Source: Bradyrhizobium amphicarpaeae (GTDB lineage Bacteria; Pseudomonadota; Alphaproteobacteria; Rhizobiales; Xanthobacteraceae). Taken from it: DNA of 64,000 nucleotides. Of the stretch, positions 33,197-43,584 are shown piece after piece. The notes below the pieces were generated by a model, which was given only the letters and a program-made list of their open reading frames with translations, made no database searches and had not been told where the DNA came from. Location of the stretch: assembly GCF_002266435.3 (NCBI RefSeq), contig NZ_CP029426.2, positions 62,001 through 126,000 of the forward strand. Direction: 5' to 3'. How positions within the stretch are numbered: position 1 is the stretch's first letter; each line of letters starts with the position of its first letter. The position numbers were made by a program, and so were the translations under genes.

Positions 33197-36100
33197 AGCT
33201 GCCACGCCCCATTCCTGACGAGGTGCGCGCGCGGCAGGCGCGTGCGTCCGATCCGACTGCGTCGGCGTTCGTGTCCGCCAATGCCGGCTCGGGCAAGACG
33301 CACGTGCTGGTGCAGCGGGTGATCCGCCTGCTGCTATCGGGCGTGCCGCCGGAAAAGATCCTCTGCATCACCTTCACCAAGGCCGCCGCCGCCAACATGG
33401 CGGAGCGCGTGTTCACCACGCTCGGACATTGGGTCACACTGGATGATACCGGGCTCGACGCAGCCATCCGCGCGGTCGGCATCCCGCATCCCAGCGCGAA
33501 AATTCGTCGCGACGCGCGAAAACTGTTCGCCTGCGCGCTGGAGACGCCGGGTGGCCTGAAGGTGCAGACCATCCACGCGCTTTGCACGCGCCTGCTCCAG
33601 CAATTTCCGTTCGAGGCCAACGTTCCCGCGCGCTTCGCCGTGATTGACGAGCGCGACCAGACCGACATGATGGAGCGCGCCAATCTGAAGGTGCTGCTGG
33701 AGGCCGCGCGCGATCCGGACAGCGTCACCGGCCGCGCATTGCTGACCGCGATGGCGAGCGCCGCCGACGTCACCTTCAAGGAGGTCGTGCGCGAAGCCTG
33801 TCTCAACCGCGATCATTTCATGGCCTGGACGGATGAGGCCGGCAACGCCGACGCGGCTGCTGCGCAGATGGCGGCGGCGCTGGGTGTTGAGGCGAGCGAC
33901 CGTATCGAGGACGTCGAGACGGAGATTCTCGAGGGCCCCTATCTGCCGCGCTCGCGCTGGGACGACATCGCCTTTGCACTGGAAGACGGCAGCAAGTCCG
34001 ACAATGACCAGGCCGCGCGGCTTCGCGAAGCCAAGATGTTTTCCGGCGCGGCGCAGGTCGATACGTACCTCGGCGTCTTCCTCACCGATGAAAAGCTGCC
34101 GCGCAAGGCGGTTCTGACCAAGAAATTCGGCGATCACAACCCGTCCGTCGCCCGCCTGTTCGAAAACGAGGCGCAGCGCCTCGCTTGTTTGATCGAGAAG
34201 CGCCGCGCCGTGACCATGCGCGACCGCACCGCGGCGCTCTTGCACATCGCGACCGCCGCCGCCGCGAACTATCGCCGCGAGAAGCAGGAGCGCGGCCTGC
34301 TCGACTATGACGACCTCATCGACAAGACGCTGGCGATGCTGGACCGCGTCTCTTCAGGCTGGGTGCATTACAAGCTCGACCGCGGCGTCGATCACGTGCT
34401 GATCGACGAAGCGCAGGATACCAGCCCGCGGCAATGGGACATCGTCGCCCACATCATCTCGGAATTCACGGCCGGCGAAGGCGCGCGCGACGGGCTGAAC
34501 CGCACCGTCTTCGCGGTCGGCGACGAGAAGCAGTCGATCTTCTCGTTCCAAGGCGCTGACCCGCACGAATTCGACAAACGCAAGCGAGAGCTGGATCGCA
34601 GATTCAGGGCTGCCGGGCTGAAGTTCGACCCCGTCGCCTTCACCTATTCGTTCCGTTCGGGTGCTGCGATCCTGCATTCGGTCGACCACGTCTTCCGCGA
34701 TCCCACGATCTACAAGAGCATCCATTCGATCGATGTCGGCCATCCCTTGCACAACTCGCTCAGCGATGCCGGTCCAAGCGTCGTCGAGCTCTGGGATCTC
34801 GCGGAAGCCGACGATCGGCAGGACATCGAGGGCTGGCGCGCGCCGTTCGACGGCGTTGCGGTCACCAGCCCCGAGGTAAAGCTTGCCCGCCGTATCCAGG
34901 CCGAGATCAAGCGGCTGGTCGAGAGCGGCACGCTGACCGGGCATGAGGGCGAGCGCCGGCCGCTGCGCTATGGCGACGTGTTGATTCTGGTGCGCCGGCG
35001 CGGCAACGCCTTCGACGCGGTGATCCAGGCGCTGAAGCATGCTGGCGTTCCCGTCGCCGGCGCCGACCGGCTCAAGCTGACCGAACATATCGCGATCATC
35101 GACCTGATGAACCTCGCGGACGCGCTGCTTCTGCCGCAGGACGATCTCGCGCTGGCGGTGGCGCTGAAGAGCCCGCTGTTCGGCCTCGATGACGACGACC
35201 TGTTCCAGCTGGCCCATGACCGCAAGGGCTCGCTGCGCCGCGCACTCGGCGAGCATGCGGCCGGCAACGAGAAGTTCGCTTCCGTGCTGCGGCGGCTGGA
35301 GGCCTGCGAGACCCGCGCGCGCGAGGAGACGCCGTTCGCCTTCTACGCCTGGCTGCTCGGGGGCGACGGCGGGCGGGCGCGCATCCTGCGCCGGCTCGGC
35401 CATGAGGCCAACGACGCACTCGACGAATTCCTCGAACTCGCGCTCGGCTGTGAGCGCAAGGCACCGGCCTCGCTGCAAGGCTTCATGGCCTGGCTACGCT
35501 CGGCCGACACCGAGGTGAAGCGCGACATGGAAATCTCGCGCGACGAGGTGCGGGTGATGACCGTGCACGGCGCCAAAGGGCTGGAAGCGTCAGTCGTGTT
35601 CATGGTCGACACCACGTCGTCGCCCGCGGATTCGCAGCGGGTCCGGCTGATCCACGTTCCGCGCGGCAATGGCGGCGAGGTCGTGGTCTGGGCCGGCCGC
35701 AAGGCCGACGACCCCAAGCCCGTCGCCGACGCGCGCAAGGCCATGCTCGAGGAGACCGAGGACGAATATCGCCGTCTGCTCTACGTCGCGATGACACGTG
35801 CGGCCGACCGCCTGATCGTCGGCGGCTGCATGCCCGGCAACATGAAGACGGTCCGCAAGCTGAGCTGGTATGATTTGGTCGACACCGGGCTCAAAAGCTC
35901 GGGCCTGGACAAGCAGGTGATCGAGACGCCGCTCGGCAAGGTGACCCGATTTGCCCGGCCGGAGGATGTCGCCGCGCTGGGTATCCCGGCGGCGACTGTC
36001 GACCAGGCCGTCGCGCTGCCGGCCTGGCTGCGAACATCGGCGCCGAGCGAGACCGTTGACGACGATCTGGTGCGTCCGTCCGGCCAGTCGGCCGAGGATG

Positions 36101-36699
36101 GTCGCAGCGTGCGGACAGGCGAATCGGTGCAGTCGCGCGCCATCGCTCTGCAGCGCGGCACGCTGGTGCATCGTCTGCTGCAATCCTTGCCCGATATCGC
36201 CGCGGAACGCCGGCGCGAGGCGGCGTTCGGCTTCATGGCGCGCAACGCCGCGGACTGGCCGGAAGCCGACCGCGCCGCTTTGGCCGACAAGGTGCTGGCT
36301 TTGATCGCTGAACCGCGCTTTGCGCCGGTCTTTGCCACCGGCAGCCGGGCTGAGGTCGCCATCGCCGGCCGGCTGGAGCGGCCGGGCCGGACGCCGGCGC
36401 TGGTGTCGGGGCAAATCGACCGGCTGGTCGTCCGTCCGGATGAGGTTTTGATCGTTGATTTCAAGACCAACCAGGCTGCGCCCAAAAGCACCGCCGAGGC
36501 GCCCGCGGCCTATGTCCGGCAGCTTGCGCTGTACCGGGCGGTGCTGGCGCGGCTTTATCCCCAAAAGCCTGTCAGGGCCGTCCTGCTCTGGACCGAGACC
36601 CTTGAATATATGGAGATTTCGGCCCCCGCGCTGGACGCGGCGCTGGCATCCCTTCATCTCGCTGTGAGCGTCCTTGACCCGGCAAGAGGCCGTTCATAG
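33190..36699 (+). CDS. addA: ATP-dependent helicase/nuclease AddA
   Basis: UvrD-family helicase with a C-terminal nuclease that resects double-strand breaks for RecA. 1169 residues from the ATG at 33190 (MVKLPRPIPDEVRARQARAS), overlapping addB by 7 bp. Walker A is SANAGSGKTHVLVQR and motif Ia is CITFTKAAAANMAERV. Walker B is VLIDEAQDTSPRQW and motif III GDEKQSIFSFQGADP. Motif V is VMTVHGAKGLEASVVF and motif VI LLYVAMTRAADRL. The nuclease core is GQIDRLVVRPDEVLIVDFKT. All helicase motifs look intact. Confidence 0.97.
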   Translation: MVKLPRPIPDEVRARQARASDPTASAFVSANAGSGKTHVLVQRVIRLLLSGVPPEKILCITFTKAAAANMAERVFTTLGHWVTLDDTGLDAAIRAVGIPHPSAKIRRDARKLFACALETPGGLKVQTIHALCTRLLQQFPFEANVPARFAVIDERDQTDMMERANLKVLLEAARDPDSVTGRALLTAMASAADVTFKEVVREACLNRDHFMAWTDEAGNADAAAAQMAAALGVEASDRIEDVETEILEGPYLPRSRWDDIAFALEDGSKSDNDQAARLREAKMFSGAAQVDTYLGVFLTDEKLPRKAVLTKKFGDHNPSVARLFENEAQRLACLIEKRRAVTMRDRTAALLHIATAAAANYRREKQERGLLDYDDLIDKTLAMLDRVSSGWVHYKLDRGVDHVLIDEAQDTSPRQWDIVAHIISEFTAGEGARDGLNRTVFAVGDEKQSIFSFQGADPHEFDKRKRELDRRFRAAGLKFDPVAFTYSFRSGAAILHSVDHVFRDPTIYKSIHSIDVGHPLHNSLSDAGPSVVELWDLAEADDRQDIEGWRAPFDGVAVTSPEVKLARRIQAEIKRLVESGTLTGHEGERRPLRYGDVLILVRRRGNAFDAVIQALKHAGVPVAGADRLKLTEHIAIIDLMNLADALLLPQDDLALAVALKSPLFGLDDDDLFQLAHDRKGSLRRALGEHAAGNEKFASVLRRLEACETRAREETPFAFYAWLLGGDGGRARILRRLGHEANDALDEFLELALGCERKAPASLQGFMAWLRSADTEVKRDMEISRDEVRVMTVHGAKGLEASVVFMVDTTSSPADSQRVRLIHVPRGNGGEVVVWAGRKADDPKPVADARKAMLEETEDEYRRLLYVAMTRAADRLIVGGCMPGNMKTVRKLSWYDLVDTGLKSSGLDKQVIETPLGKVTRFARPEDVAALGIPAATVDQAVALPAWLRTSAPSETVDDDLVRPSGQSAEDGRSVRTGESVQSRAIALQRGTLVHRLLQSLPDIAAERRREAAFGFMARNAADWPEADRAALADKVLALIAEPRFAPVFATGSRAEVAIAGRLERPGRTPALVSGQIDRLVVRPDEVLIVDFKTNQAAPKSTAEAPAAYVRQLALYRAVLARLYPQKPVRAVLLWTETLEYMEISAPALDAALASLHLAVSVLDPARGRS

Positions 36700-36766
36700 G
36701 TTGACGGCATGATCCCGGGCGCGATTCCCATCCGCGCCGATTCTTTCAACCGAACGAGGTACTCAA

Positions 36767-37087
36767 ATGGCCGTTGGCAAGGTTTCTGACACCGATTTCG
36801 AAGCCGAAGTGCTCAAGGCGAACGGTCCCGTCGTCGTCGATTTCTGGGCCGAGTGGTGCGGTCCCTGCCGCATGATCGCGCCCGCCCTCGACGAGATCGC
36901 CGGCGCGATGGGCGACAAGGTCAAGATCGTGAAGCTCAACGTCGACGAGAGCCCGAAGACCGCGTCGAAATACGGCGTGATGTCGATTCCCACCCTGATG
37001 ATCTTCAAGGGCGGCGAGATGGCCTCCCGCCAGGTCGGCGCAGCGCCGAAGGCGAAGCTGCAGCAGTGGATCACCTCCGCGGTCTGA
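36767..37087 (+). CDS. trxA: Thioredoxin
   Basis: Small dithiol reductase, 106 residues. The active site is WCGPC with Cys31 and Cys34, preceded by VVVDFWAE, and the cis-proline is in [12 protein letters not shown]. It lies 67 bp after addA; this neighbourhood is common in rhizobia. A GAACGAGGTA-type ribosome site precedes the ATG and a strong terminator follows the stop. Confidence 0.97.
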   Translation: MAVGKVSDTDFEAEVLKANGPVVVDFWAEWCGPCRMIAPALDEIAGAMGDKVKIVKLNVDESPKTASKYGVMSIPTLMIFKGGEMASRQVGAAPKAKLQQWITSAV

Positions 37088-37113
37088 TCGCCTCACGCGA
37101 GTTTATTTTCGAC

Positions 37114-37137
37114 AACGGCCGGCGAAAGCCGGCCGTT
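37114..37137 (+). terminator. Intrinsic terminator after trxA
   Basis: Perfect 10-bp stem AACGGCCGGC / GCCGGCCGTT with a GAAA tetraloop, 27 bp after the trxA stop. GAAA loops are very stable. The following sequence (CTGCGTTGTT) has only a weak T-tract. Confidence 0.75.
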
Positions 37138-37180
37138 CTGCGTTGTTGGGACGTGTCCAGCGTATGACGAGTCCCAGACC

Positions 37181-38239
37181 TTGCCTGCTCCTCCCGCAAA
37201 ACGCGCGCGCAAATCGACATCTCTCGTTGCGATGGAGGCGCGGTCGGTCGACGAGATTCCGCGCGGCAAGGAATGGCAGTACGAGCCGAAATGGGACGGC
37301 TTTCGCTGCCTGCTGTCGCGCGACGGCAGCCGCATTGATCTGCGCTCAAAATCCGGCGAGGACCTCACGCGGTATTTCCCCGAGATCGTTGCGGCCGCGC
37401 TGACGCTGAAAGCCGATCGCTTCACGCTCGACGGCGAGATCGTCGTGCCGCTCGACAAGAGCTTTTCCTTCGACGCGTTGCTGCAACGGATTCATCCCGC
37501 CGCAAGCCGCGTGAAGAAGCTCTCGCAGGAAACGCCGGCGCTCTATCTCGTCTTCGATCTGCTTGCGACGGCAAAACAGAAGCAGCTTTCCGAGAGGCCA
37601 ATCGGTGAACGGCGGCCGGCGCTGGAGGCTTTTGCAAAGGCCAATCTGAAGGGCAGCAGCTTCCGTCTCTCACCGGCAACGACGAGCTACGCCACCGCGA
37701 AAAAATGGCTGGCTCAGTCCGGTGGCGGCTCGGACGGCGTCATCGCCAAGCGGATCGACCTGCCCTATCAGGCCGGAAACCGCGACGGCATGCAGAAGAT
37801 CAAGAAATTTCGCAGCGCCGATTGCGTGATCGGCGGCTTCCGTTATGCCACCAACAAGATCGCCGGCCGCAACGTGGTCGGCTCGCTGCTGCTCGGCCTC
37901 TACGACGATGGGGGCCTGCTGCACCATGTCGGATTCACCTCGGCTATCAAGGCGAACGAGAAGCCGGCGCTGACCGATCGGCTGGAGGCGCTGATCGGCG
38001 AGCCCGGCTTCACCGGCAACGCGCCGGGCGGACCGAGCCGCTGGTCGACCGAGCGTTCGGCCAAATGGTGCCCGCTCAAGCCGAAGCTGGTGATCGAGAT
38101 CTGCTATGATCATTTCAGCGGCGAGCGTTTTCGCCACGGCACCTCGATCCTGCGCTGGCGCCCCGACAAGGCACCGCGACAATGCGGCTTCGATCAGCTG
38201 AAGCAGAAGGTGGCGGACCCGATGAAGCTGTTGAAGTGA
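37181..38239 (+). CDS. ATP-dependent DNA ligase (LigC/LigD ligase-domain type)
   Basis: Seals nicks using ATP; 352 residues with only the adenylation and OB-fold domains, so it is not a full LigD. The adenylation motif is QYEPKWDGFRCLL (Lys37 by the TTG start). Further nucleotidyltransferase motifs are FTLDGEIVVP, LYLVFDLLA, GSDGVIAKRID and KIKKFRSADCVIGG. The start is uncertain: the first in-frame codon is a TTG at 37181, and an ATG at 37232 (MEARSVDEIPRGKEW) is just before the conserved part. No ku gene is adjacent. Its family takes part in alternative end joining or excision repair in actinobacteria; the role here is inferred. Confidence 0.88.
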   Translation: MPAPPAKRARKSTSLVAMEARSVDEIPRGKEWQYEPKWDGFRCLLSRDGSRIDLRSKSGEDLTRYFPEIVAAALTLKADRFTLDGEIVVPLDKSFSFDALLQRIHPAASRVKKLSQETPALYLVFDLLATAKQKQLSERPIGERRPALEAFAKANLKGSSFRLSPATTSYATAKKWLAQSGGGSDGVIAKRIDLPYQAGNRDGMQKIKKFRSADCVIGGFRYATNKIAGRNVVGSLLLGLYDDGGLLHHVGFTSAIKANEKPALTDRLEALIGEPGFTGNAPGGPSRWSTERSAKWCPLKPKLVIEICYDHFSGERFRHGTSILRWRPDKAPRQCGFDQLKQKVADPMKLLK

Positions 38240-38247
38240 GCAAAGTC

Positions 38248-38282
38248 GTAGCCCGGATGGAACGCAGCGCAATCCGGGCTAC
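38248..38282. repeat. GTAGCCCGGAT hairpin repeat, single unit
   Basis: GTAGCCCGGAT then TGGAACGCAGCGCA then ATCCGGGCTAC, a perfect 11-bp stem. It is the same unit as both halves of 39048-39132 and, degraded, 46372-46438. It lies between the convergent ligase and phosphoesterase genes and may terminate both. Confidence 0.8.
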
Positions 38283-38296
38283 CAGGCGAAAGACGC

Positions 38297-39037
38297 CTAA
38301 TCAATCCATCCCGTTGCCAGCGCATTCGCCAGCTCCGGCTGACCATTGCGCCGTGCCAGCGCTGCCATCGCCTCGTGATCATAGGCGACGTGGCGGAACG
38401 TCACCTGCCAAGCATCATCCGTGCGCTCGAGAATCGCATAGCGCGCGTGCGGCGTGCCGGCTTCGACGACATGCGGATAGGGATGCTTGTCGCGATAGCC
38501 GGGGCTGCCGACACTGCCGGGATTGAGGACTAGCCGGCCATCGCGAAGCCGCACGGCGCGGGCCAGATGGGTGTGGGCACAGAGGATCAGCGATTGGGTG
38601 ATGCCTTGCGCGAATTGTTCGATCCGGTCGAGCGGCGACAGCGCCACCGTGCCGTCGGGATGCACGGTATCGAGCCAATAAACCTCGTCGTTCCCAGGCG
38701 TCGCGTGACACAGGAACACCTTGTCGCGATACACACGCGTCATCGGCTGCGCGCGCAGCCAGTCGAGCTGCACGGCATCGAGCGCTTCGTAGGCGGGACG
38801 ATCCCACGAGCCCATTTTCTCCGGCGGGCGGTCGAGCAGATAGCGGTCGTGGTTGCCGAGCACGTGCACGGCATCGAGCTGCATCAGGATCTCGATGGTT
38901 CGCCGCGCATCGAGCGGGCCGCTCAGCATGTCGCCGAGATTGACGATGTCGGTTATATCAAGCGCGCGGATGTCTGCGAGCACCGCCTCCAGCGCGAGGT
39001 GGTTTCCGTGGATGTCGGCGATGGCGGCAAAGCGCAT
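38297..39037 (-). CDS. Metallophosphoesterase (YfcE/MJ0936-like)
   Basis: 246 residues, calcineurin-like phosphoesterase fold. The metal ligands are visible in order: D-x-H in AIADIHGNH, GD in NLGDMLSGP, GNHD in VLGNHDRYLL, a His in FLCHATPGND and H-x-H in LCAHTHLAR. The family includes phosphodiesterases acting on cyclic nucleotides or small phosphodiesters; the substrate here is unknown. It is monocistronic, bracketed on both sides by copies of the GTAGCCCGGAT repeat. Confidence 0.9.
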   Translation of the reverse strand: MRFAAIADIHGNHLALEAVLADIRALDITDIVNLGDMLSGPLDARRTIEILMQLDAVHVLGNHDRYLLDRPPEKMGSWDRPAYEALDAVQLDWLRAQPMTRVYRDKVFLCHATPGNDEVYWLDTVHPDGTVALSPLDRIEQFAQGITQSLILCAHTHLARAVRLRDGRLVLNPGSVGSPGYRDKHPYPHVVEAGTPHARYAILERTDDAWQVTFRHVAYDHEAMAALARRNGQPELANALATGWID

Positions 39038-39047
39038 TGTTGACCTC

Positions 39048-39132
39048 GTAGCCCGGATGGAGCGCAGCGTAATCCGGGATCGTCGTCACCTGTGGCAAAA
39101 TCCCGGATTGCGCTGCGCTCCATCCGGGCTAC
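39048..39132. repeat. GTAGCCCGGAT repeat, inverted pair
   Basis: Left unit CGTAGCCCGGATGGAGCGCA with partner AATCCGGGAT, right unit its inverse AATCCCGGATTGCGCTGCGC ending ATCCGGGCTACG. The two outer ends are complementary over about 24 bp, so the element forms one long hairpin with internal sub-hairpins. It fills almost the whole gap between folC and the phosphoesterase gene. Confidence 0.8.
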
Positions 39133-39141
39133 GCAACCTTC

Positions 39142-40485
39142 TCATGCAGGCGGCGTGCCGTTGAGACCCAGCACGTGACCGGCGAGATAGAGCGAGCCTG
39201 ATATCAGGATGCGCGGCGGCACCTCGTAGGCGAGCTTCGCGAGGGCGCGCAGCGCGGCCTCCACGCCTGCGACGGTCTCGACGCGCATGCCGAGGCTGCG
39301 CGCGGCATCCGCGAGGCGATCGACCGGCATTGCGTTCTCGACGTCTGGGATCGGCACCGCGATGATGTGACGGGTGAGACCGGCGAAATTGGCGAGGAAA
39401 CCTTTCGCGTCCTTGTTGGCCATCATACCTGCAATGACGACCAGCGGCCGTGACACCCGCTCTTCGAGGTCGCCGAGCGCAGCCGCCGCGACGCGGCCGC
39501 CTTCGGCATTGTGCCCGCCATCGAGCCAGATCTCCGAGCCCTGCGGTCCGAGAGCCAGCAGCTCGCCGGAGGTGATGCGCTGCATCCGCGCCGGCCATTC
39601 GGCACCGACGATGCCGGCTTCGAAGGCCCCCTGATTGATCTTGAACGTTGGAATCGCGCGCAGTGTCGCGATCGCAAGTCCGGCATTGTCGAACTGGTGG
39701 CGGCCGAACAGCCGCGGTGCCGTGAGATCCATCAGACCGCGGTCGTCGGAATAGACCAGGCGACCGTGCTCGACATTGACGTGCCAGCTCTCGTTCGCCG
39801 CAAACAGTGGCGCGCGCATGCGCCTGGCCTGCGCCTCGATCACCGCCATGGCTTCGCCCGCCTGCTCGGCACAGATCACGGGCACGCCGCGCTTGATGAT
39901 CGCAGCCTTCTCGCCCGCAATCGACGTCAGGGTGTCCCCGAGAAAATCCATGTGGTCCATGCTGACGGGCGTGATCACGCAGGCCGCCGGCGTGTCGACC
40001 ACATTGGTCGAATCGAGCCGGCCGCCAAGACCGACCTCAAGCAGAACGACGTCGGCCGGGTTCTGCGCGAAGAGATGGAAGGCGGCAGCCGTCTTCAGCT
40101 CGAACAATGTCGCGACTTCACCGGCATTGACGCGCTCGACCTCTTCCAGCGCGGCACGCAATTCGTCGTCGCTGACGAGCACGCCGCCGCCGGCGCGGCC
40201 GAGGCGGAAGCATTCGTTGATACGCACGAGATAGGGCGAGGTGTAGGCGTGCACGCGCAGGCCTGCGGCCTCCAGCGTCGCGCGCAGATAAGCGAGCGTC
40301 GAGCCCTTGCCGTTGGTACCGGCGATGTGGATCACCGGCGGCAGCTTGCGTTCGGGATGGCCGAGACCTTCGAGCAGGCGGTGCATCCGCTCCAGCCCGA
40401 GGTCGATGCGCTTCTGATGCAGAACCGACAGCCGCCCGATCAATTCGCCGAGCGGCGTCTTCGCACTGTCAGGGGACGCGTTCAC
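39142..40485 (-). CDS. folC: Folylpolyglutamate/dihydrofolate synthase FolC
   Basis: Makes dihydrofolate and adds glutamates to folates. 447 residues. It starts at a GTG that overlaps the accD stop by 4 bp. The ATP loop is [15 protein letters not shown], the omega-loop region is [14 protein letters not shown], and metal or substrate motifs are seen in [29 protein letters not shown] and [11 protein letters not shown]. The accD-folC pair is an old conserved arrangement in proteobacteria, here extended by the trp genes upstream. Confidence 0.96.
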   Translation of the reverse strand: MNASPDSAKTPLGELIGRLSVLHQKRIDLGLERMHRLLEGLGHPERKLPPVIHIAGTNGKGSTLAYLRATLEAAGLRVHAYTSPYLVRINECFRLGRAGGGVLVSDDELRAALEEVERVNAGEVATLFELKTAAAFHLFAQNPADVVLLEVGLGGRLDSTNVVDTPAACVITPVSMDHMDFLGDTLTSIAGEKAAIIKRGVPVICAEQAGEAMAVIEAQARRMRAPLFAANESWHVNVEHGRLVYSDDRGLMDLTAPRLFGRHQFDNAGLAIATLRAIPTFKINQGAFEAGIVGAEWPARMQRITSGELLALGPQGSEIWLDGGHNAEGGRVAAAALGDLEERVSRPLVVIAGMMANKDAKGFLANFAGLTRHIIAVPIPDVENAMPVDRLADAARSLGMRVETVAGVEAALRALAKLAYEVPPRILISGSLYLAGHVLGLNGTPPA

Positions 40486-41423
40486 GCGTGCGGCGCGGCC
40501 GGCGCCGTCTCGGCGGCCGAGACGATCTGCGCCGGGCTGACCACCGGCTGCACCGACTTCGACGCAGTCTCCTGCGCCGGTGACCTGGTCAGCAGGCGGC
40601 AGAGCCGCGCCAGCGTCGGGCGCAAATCGTGGCGGTGCACGACCATGTCGACCATGCCGTGGTCTTTCAGGTACTCGGCGCGCTGGAAACCTTCCGGCAG
40701 CTTCTCGCGGATGGTCTGCTCGATCACGCGGGCGCCGGCAAAACCGATCAGCGCGCCGGGCTCGGCGATCTGCACGTCACCGAGCATCGCATAGGACGCG
40801 GTGACGCCGCCGGTGGTCGGGTTTGTCAGCACGACGATGTAGGGCAGCTTTGCTTCGCGCAGCATCTGCACCGCCACCGTGGTGCGCGGCATCTGCATCA
40901 GCGACAGGATGCCTTCCTGCATGCGCGCGCCGCCTGACGCGGCGAATACGATGAACGGCGACTTCTTCTCGACGGCGAGCTCGAGCCCGCGGACGAGGGC
41001 CTCGCCCGCGGCCATGCCGAGCGAGCCGCCCATGAAATCGAAATCCTGCACGGCGATGACCACGGCGGAGCCTTCGAGCTTGCCGTAGCCGACCTTGACC
41101 GCATCGTTCAGGTTGGTGCGCGCGCGCGCATCCTTGATGCGGTCGACGTATTTCTTCTCGTCACGGAACTTGAGCGGATCGGGCGTGACCTCGGGCAGCG
41201 CGACGTCGTACCAGGTCTCGTTGTCGAAGATCGACTTCAGACGCGCCACCGCACCCATGCGCATGTGGTAGTTCGAGCCGGGGATGACGAACTGGTTGGC
41301 CTCGACGTCCTTGTAGAACACGAGCTGTCCGGAATCCGGGCATTTGATCCACAGATTCTCCGGCGTCTCCCGCCGCAGCATGTTGCGGATCTTCGGCCGG
41401 ACCACGTTGGTAAGCCAGTTCAT
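40482..41423 (-). CDS. accD: Acetyl-CoA carboxylase carboxyltransferase beta subunit AccD
   Basis: Transfers CO2 from biotin to acetyl-CoA together with AccA. 313 residues with the crotonase-like core ([70 protein letters not shown]). The N-terminal zinc ribbon is degraded: E. coli has four cysteines, but here the matching segment is [10 protein letters not shown] and later VIPGSNYHM, leaving only one. A Pro/Ala/Thr-rich tail follows the core. Downstream of trpA with a 113-bp gap, and coupled to folC. Confidence 0.96.
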   Translation of the reverse strand: MNWLTNVVRPKIRNMLRRETPENLWIKCPDSGQLVFYKDVEANQFVIPGSNYHMRMGAVARLKSIFDNETWYDVALPEVTPDPLKFRDEKKYVDRIKDARARTNLNDAVKVGYGKLEGSAVVIAVQDFDFMGGSLGMAAGEALVRGLELAVEKKSPFIVFAASGGARMQEGILSLMQMPRTTVAVQMLREAKLPYIVVLTNPTTGGVTASYAMLGDVQIAEPGALIGFAGARVIEQTIREKLPEGFQRAEYLKDHGMVDMVVHRHDLRPTLARLCRLLTRSPAQETASKSVQPVVSPAQIVSAAETAPAAPHA

Positions 41424-41536
41424 GGTTTGCTCCGATGTGCGATGCCGCCGCGCGGATCGCCTGAAGGGAATATATGGCGACCGGGCCCTCGCCCGGCAAG
41501 CCGCCGTGTCGCCCGCTGCAGCAGCGGAATTATGGC

Positions 41537-42370
41537 CTATTCCGCCGCCTGCTGGGCGCCCTTGACGCCTTGGGCCAGCGCCGCGGTCAATTCGGCCACC
41601 GCGTTAACGGTTTTGGCGGTCGCGCGTCCGTCCGCATCGAGACTGTTCTTGAGCGCATCGACCAATGCGGTGCCGACCACCGAACCGTTGGCTTTCTCCG
41701 CAATGGCGCGGGCCGCCTCCGGCGTGCGGATGCCGAAGCCGACGCAGACCGGCAGTTTTGTATGCCGCTTGATGCGCGCGACAGCTTCACCGACGGCATT
41801 CGCGTCCGCCGCCCCTGCACCGGTGATGCCGGCGATCGAGACGTAATAGACAAAGCCGGAGGTGTTCGCGAGCACTGCGGGCAGACGCTTGTCGTCGGTG
41901 GTCGGCGTCGCCAGCCGAATGAAGTTGAGGCCGGCCTTCATCGCGGGCAGGCAGAGCTCGTCGTCTTCCTCAGGCGGCAGATCGACGATGATGAGACCAT
42001 CGACACCCGCGCTCTTGGCATCGACGAGGAACTTGTCGACGCCGTAGATGTAGATCGGATTGTAATATCCCATCAGCACGATCGGCGTCGCATTGTCGTC
42101 CTTGCGGAAGCCGCGCACCAGCTCCAGCGTCTTCTTCAGCGTCATCCCGGCCTTCAGCGCGCGCAGGCCTGCGGCCTGGATCGAGGGACCGTCGGCCATG
42201 GGATCGGTGAAGGGCATGCCGATCTCGATCACGTCGGCACCCGACTTCGGCAGCGCCTTGATGATCTCGAGCGACGTCGCGGGATCGGGATCGCCGGCCA
42301 TCACGAAAGTGACGAAGGCCGCGCGGCCCGCCTTTTTCAGTTCGGCAAACCGGGTGTCGATACGCGTCAC
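41537..42370 (-). CDS. trpA: Tryptophan synthase alpha subunit
   Basis: Cleaves indole-3-glycerol phosphate to indole for TrpB. 277 residues, starting at a GTG that overlaps the trpB stop by 4 bp. Catalytic Glu in [17 protein letters not shown] and Asp in [14 protein letters not shown] are present, with the phosphate-binding [12 protein letters not shown] and [10 protein letters not shown] regions. The C-terminus is Ala-rich. Third gene of trpF-trpB-trpA. Confidence 0.97.
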   Translation of the reverse strand: MTRIDTRFAELKKAGRAAFVTFVMAGDPDPATSLEIIKALPKSGADVIEIGMPFTDPMADGPSIQAAGLRALKAGMTLKKTLELVRGFRKDDNATPIVLMGYYNPIYIYGVDKFLVDAKSAGVDGLIIVDLPPEEDDELCLPAMKAGLNFIRLATPTTDDKRLPAVLANTSGFVYYVSIAGITGAGAADANAVGEAVARIKRHTKLPVCVGFGIRTPEAARAIAEKANGSVVGTALVDALKNSLDADGRATAKTVNAVAELTAALAQGVKGAQQAAE

Positions 42371-43584
42371 TTGCTCTTGCCCCTCAGGATGTCGCCGACC
42401 TGCGGGACGTCCTTGTCGCCGCGGCCGGAGAGGTTGACGACCATCAGGTGATCATTTGCGCGCTTCGGCGCAAGCTCCATCACCTTGGCGATGGCGTGCG
42501 CGGGCTCAAGGGCGGGGATGATGCCTTCGAGCTTCGACAGCAGCTGGAACGCAGCGAGCGCCTCATCATCGGTCGCGGAGAGATAGTTCACGCGGCCGAC
42601 CTCGTGCAGCCAGGAATGCTCGGGGCCGATGCCGGGATAGTCGAGGCCGGCCGAGATCGAATGGGCGTCCTGGATCTGGCCGTCGGCATCCATCAGGAGA
42701 TAGGTGCGGTTGCCATGCAGCACGCCGGGACGGCCACCCGCGATCGACGCCGCATGCAATTGCGTCAGGCCATGGCCGGCGGCTTCCACACCGAAAATTT
42801 CGACCGAGGGATCGTCGAGGAACGGGTGAAACAAGCCCATCGCGTTCGAGCCGCCGCCGATGCAGGCGACCAGCGAATCCGGCAGACGGCCCTCGATCTC
42901 CTGCATCTGCGCCTTGGTCTCGTTGCCAATGATCGACTGGAAGTCGCGCACCAGCGTCGGATAAGGATGCGGGCCTGCGACCGTGCCGATGCAGTAGAAG
43001 GTGTTGTGCACGTTGGTGACCCAGTCGCGCAGCGCCTCGTTCATGGCGTCCTTCAGCGTGCGCGTGCCCGACTGCACCGGCATCACCTTGGCGCCCAGCA
43101 TCTCCATGCGGATCACGTTGGGCTGCTGACGCTCGACGTCGACGGCGCCCATGTAGACGATGCATTCGAGCCCGAAGCGCGCGCATAGCGTCGCGGTGGC
43201 GACGCCGTGCTGACCGGCACCGGTCTCGGCGATGATGCGCTTCTTGCCCATGCGCCGCGCCAGCATGATCTGGCCGAGCACGTTGTTCACCTTGTGCGAG
43301 CCGGTGTGGTTGAGCTCTTCGCGCTTCAAATAGATTTTTGCGCCGCCGAGGTGCTCGGTCAGGCGCTCGGCGAAATACAGCGGCGAGGGCCGGCCGACAT
43401 AGTTCTTGAGATAGCCGTTCATCTCGATCTGGAAAGCCGGATCGGCCTTGGCGTCGGAGTAGGCTTTCTCCAGATCGAGGATCAGCGGCATCAGGGTTTC
43501 GGCGACGAAGCGGCCGCCGAAGATACCGAAATGGCCGCGATCATCGGGACCGCTGCGATAGGAATTGGGTTTGGCGACGTTCAT
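42367..43584 (-). CDS. trpB: Tryptophan synthase beta subunit
   Basis: PLP enzyme joining indole and serine. 405 residues, TrpB1 type. The PLP lysine is in [15 protein letters not shown], the catalytic Glu is in [14 protein letters not shown], and the phosphate-binding Gly-rich loop is in [15 protein letters not shown]. Overlaps trpF and trpA by 4 bp each, so the three are tightly coupled. The rest of the pathway (trpE, trpD, trpC) is elsewhere, as usual in alphaproteobacteria. Confidence 0.97.
   Translation of the reverse strand: MNVAKPNSYRSGPDDRGHFGIFGGRFVAETLMPLILDLEKAYSDAKADPAFQIEMNGYLKNYVGRPSPLYFAERLTEHLGGAKIYLKREELNHTGSHKVNNVLGQIMLARRMGKKRIIAETGAGQHGVATATLCARFGLECIVYMGAVDVERQQPNVIRMEMLGAKVMPVQSGTRTLKDAMNEALRDWVTNVHNTFYCIGTVAGPHPYPTLVRDFQSIIGNETKAQMQEIEGRLPDSLVACIGGGSNAMGLFHPFLDDPSVEIFGVEAAGHGLTQLHAASIAGGRPGVLHGNRTYLLMDADGQIQDAHSISAGLDYPGIGPEHSWLHEVGRVNYLSATDDEALAAFQLLSKLEGIIPALEPAHAIAKVMELAPKRANDHLMVVNLSGRGDKDVPQVGDILRGKSK

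Noticed and set aside
30176..33205. Long minus-strand frames opposite addB
   Set aside because: Antisense shadows of a conserved nuclease; no ribosome site or motif.
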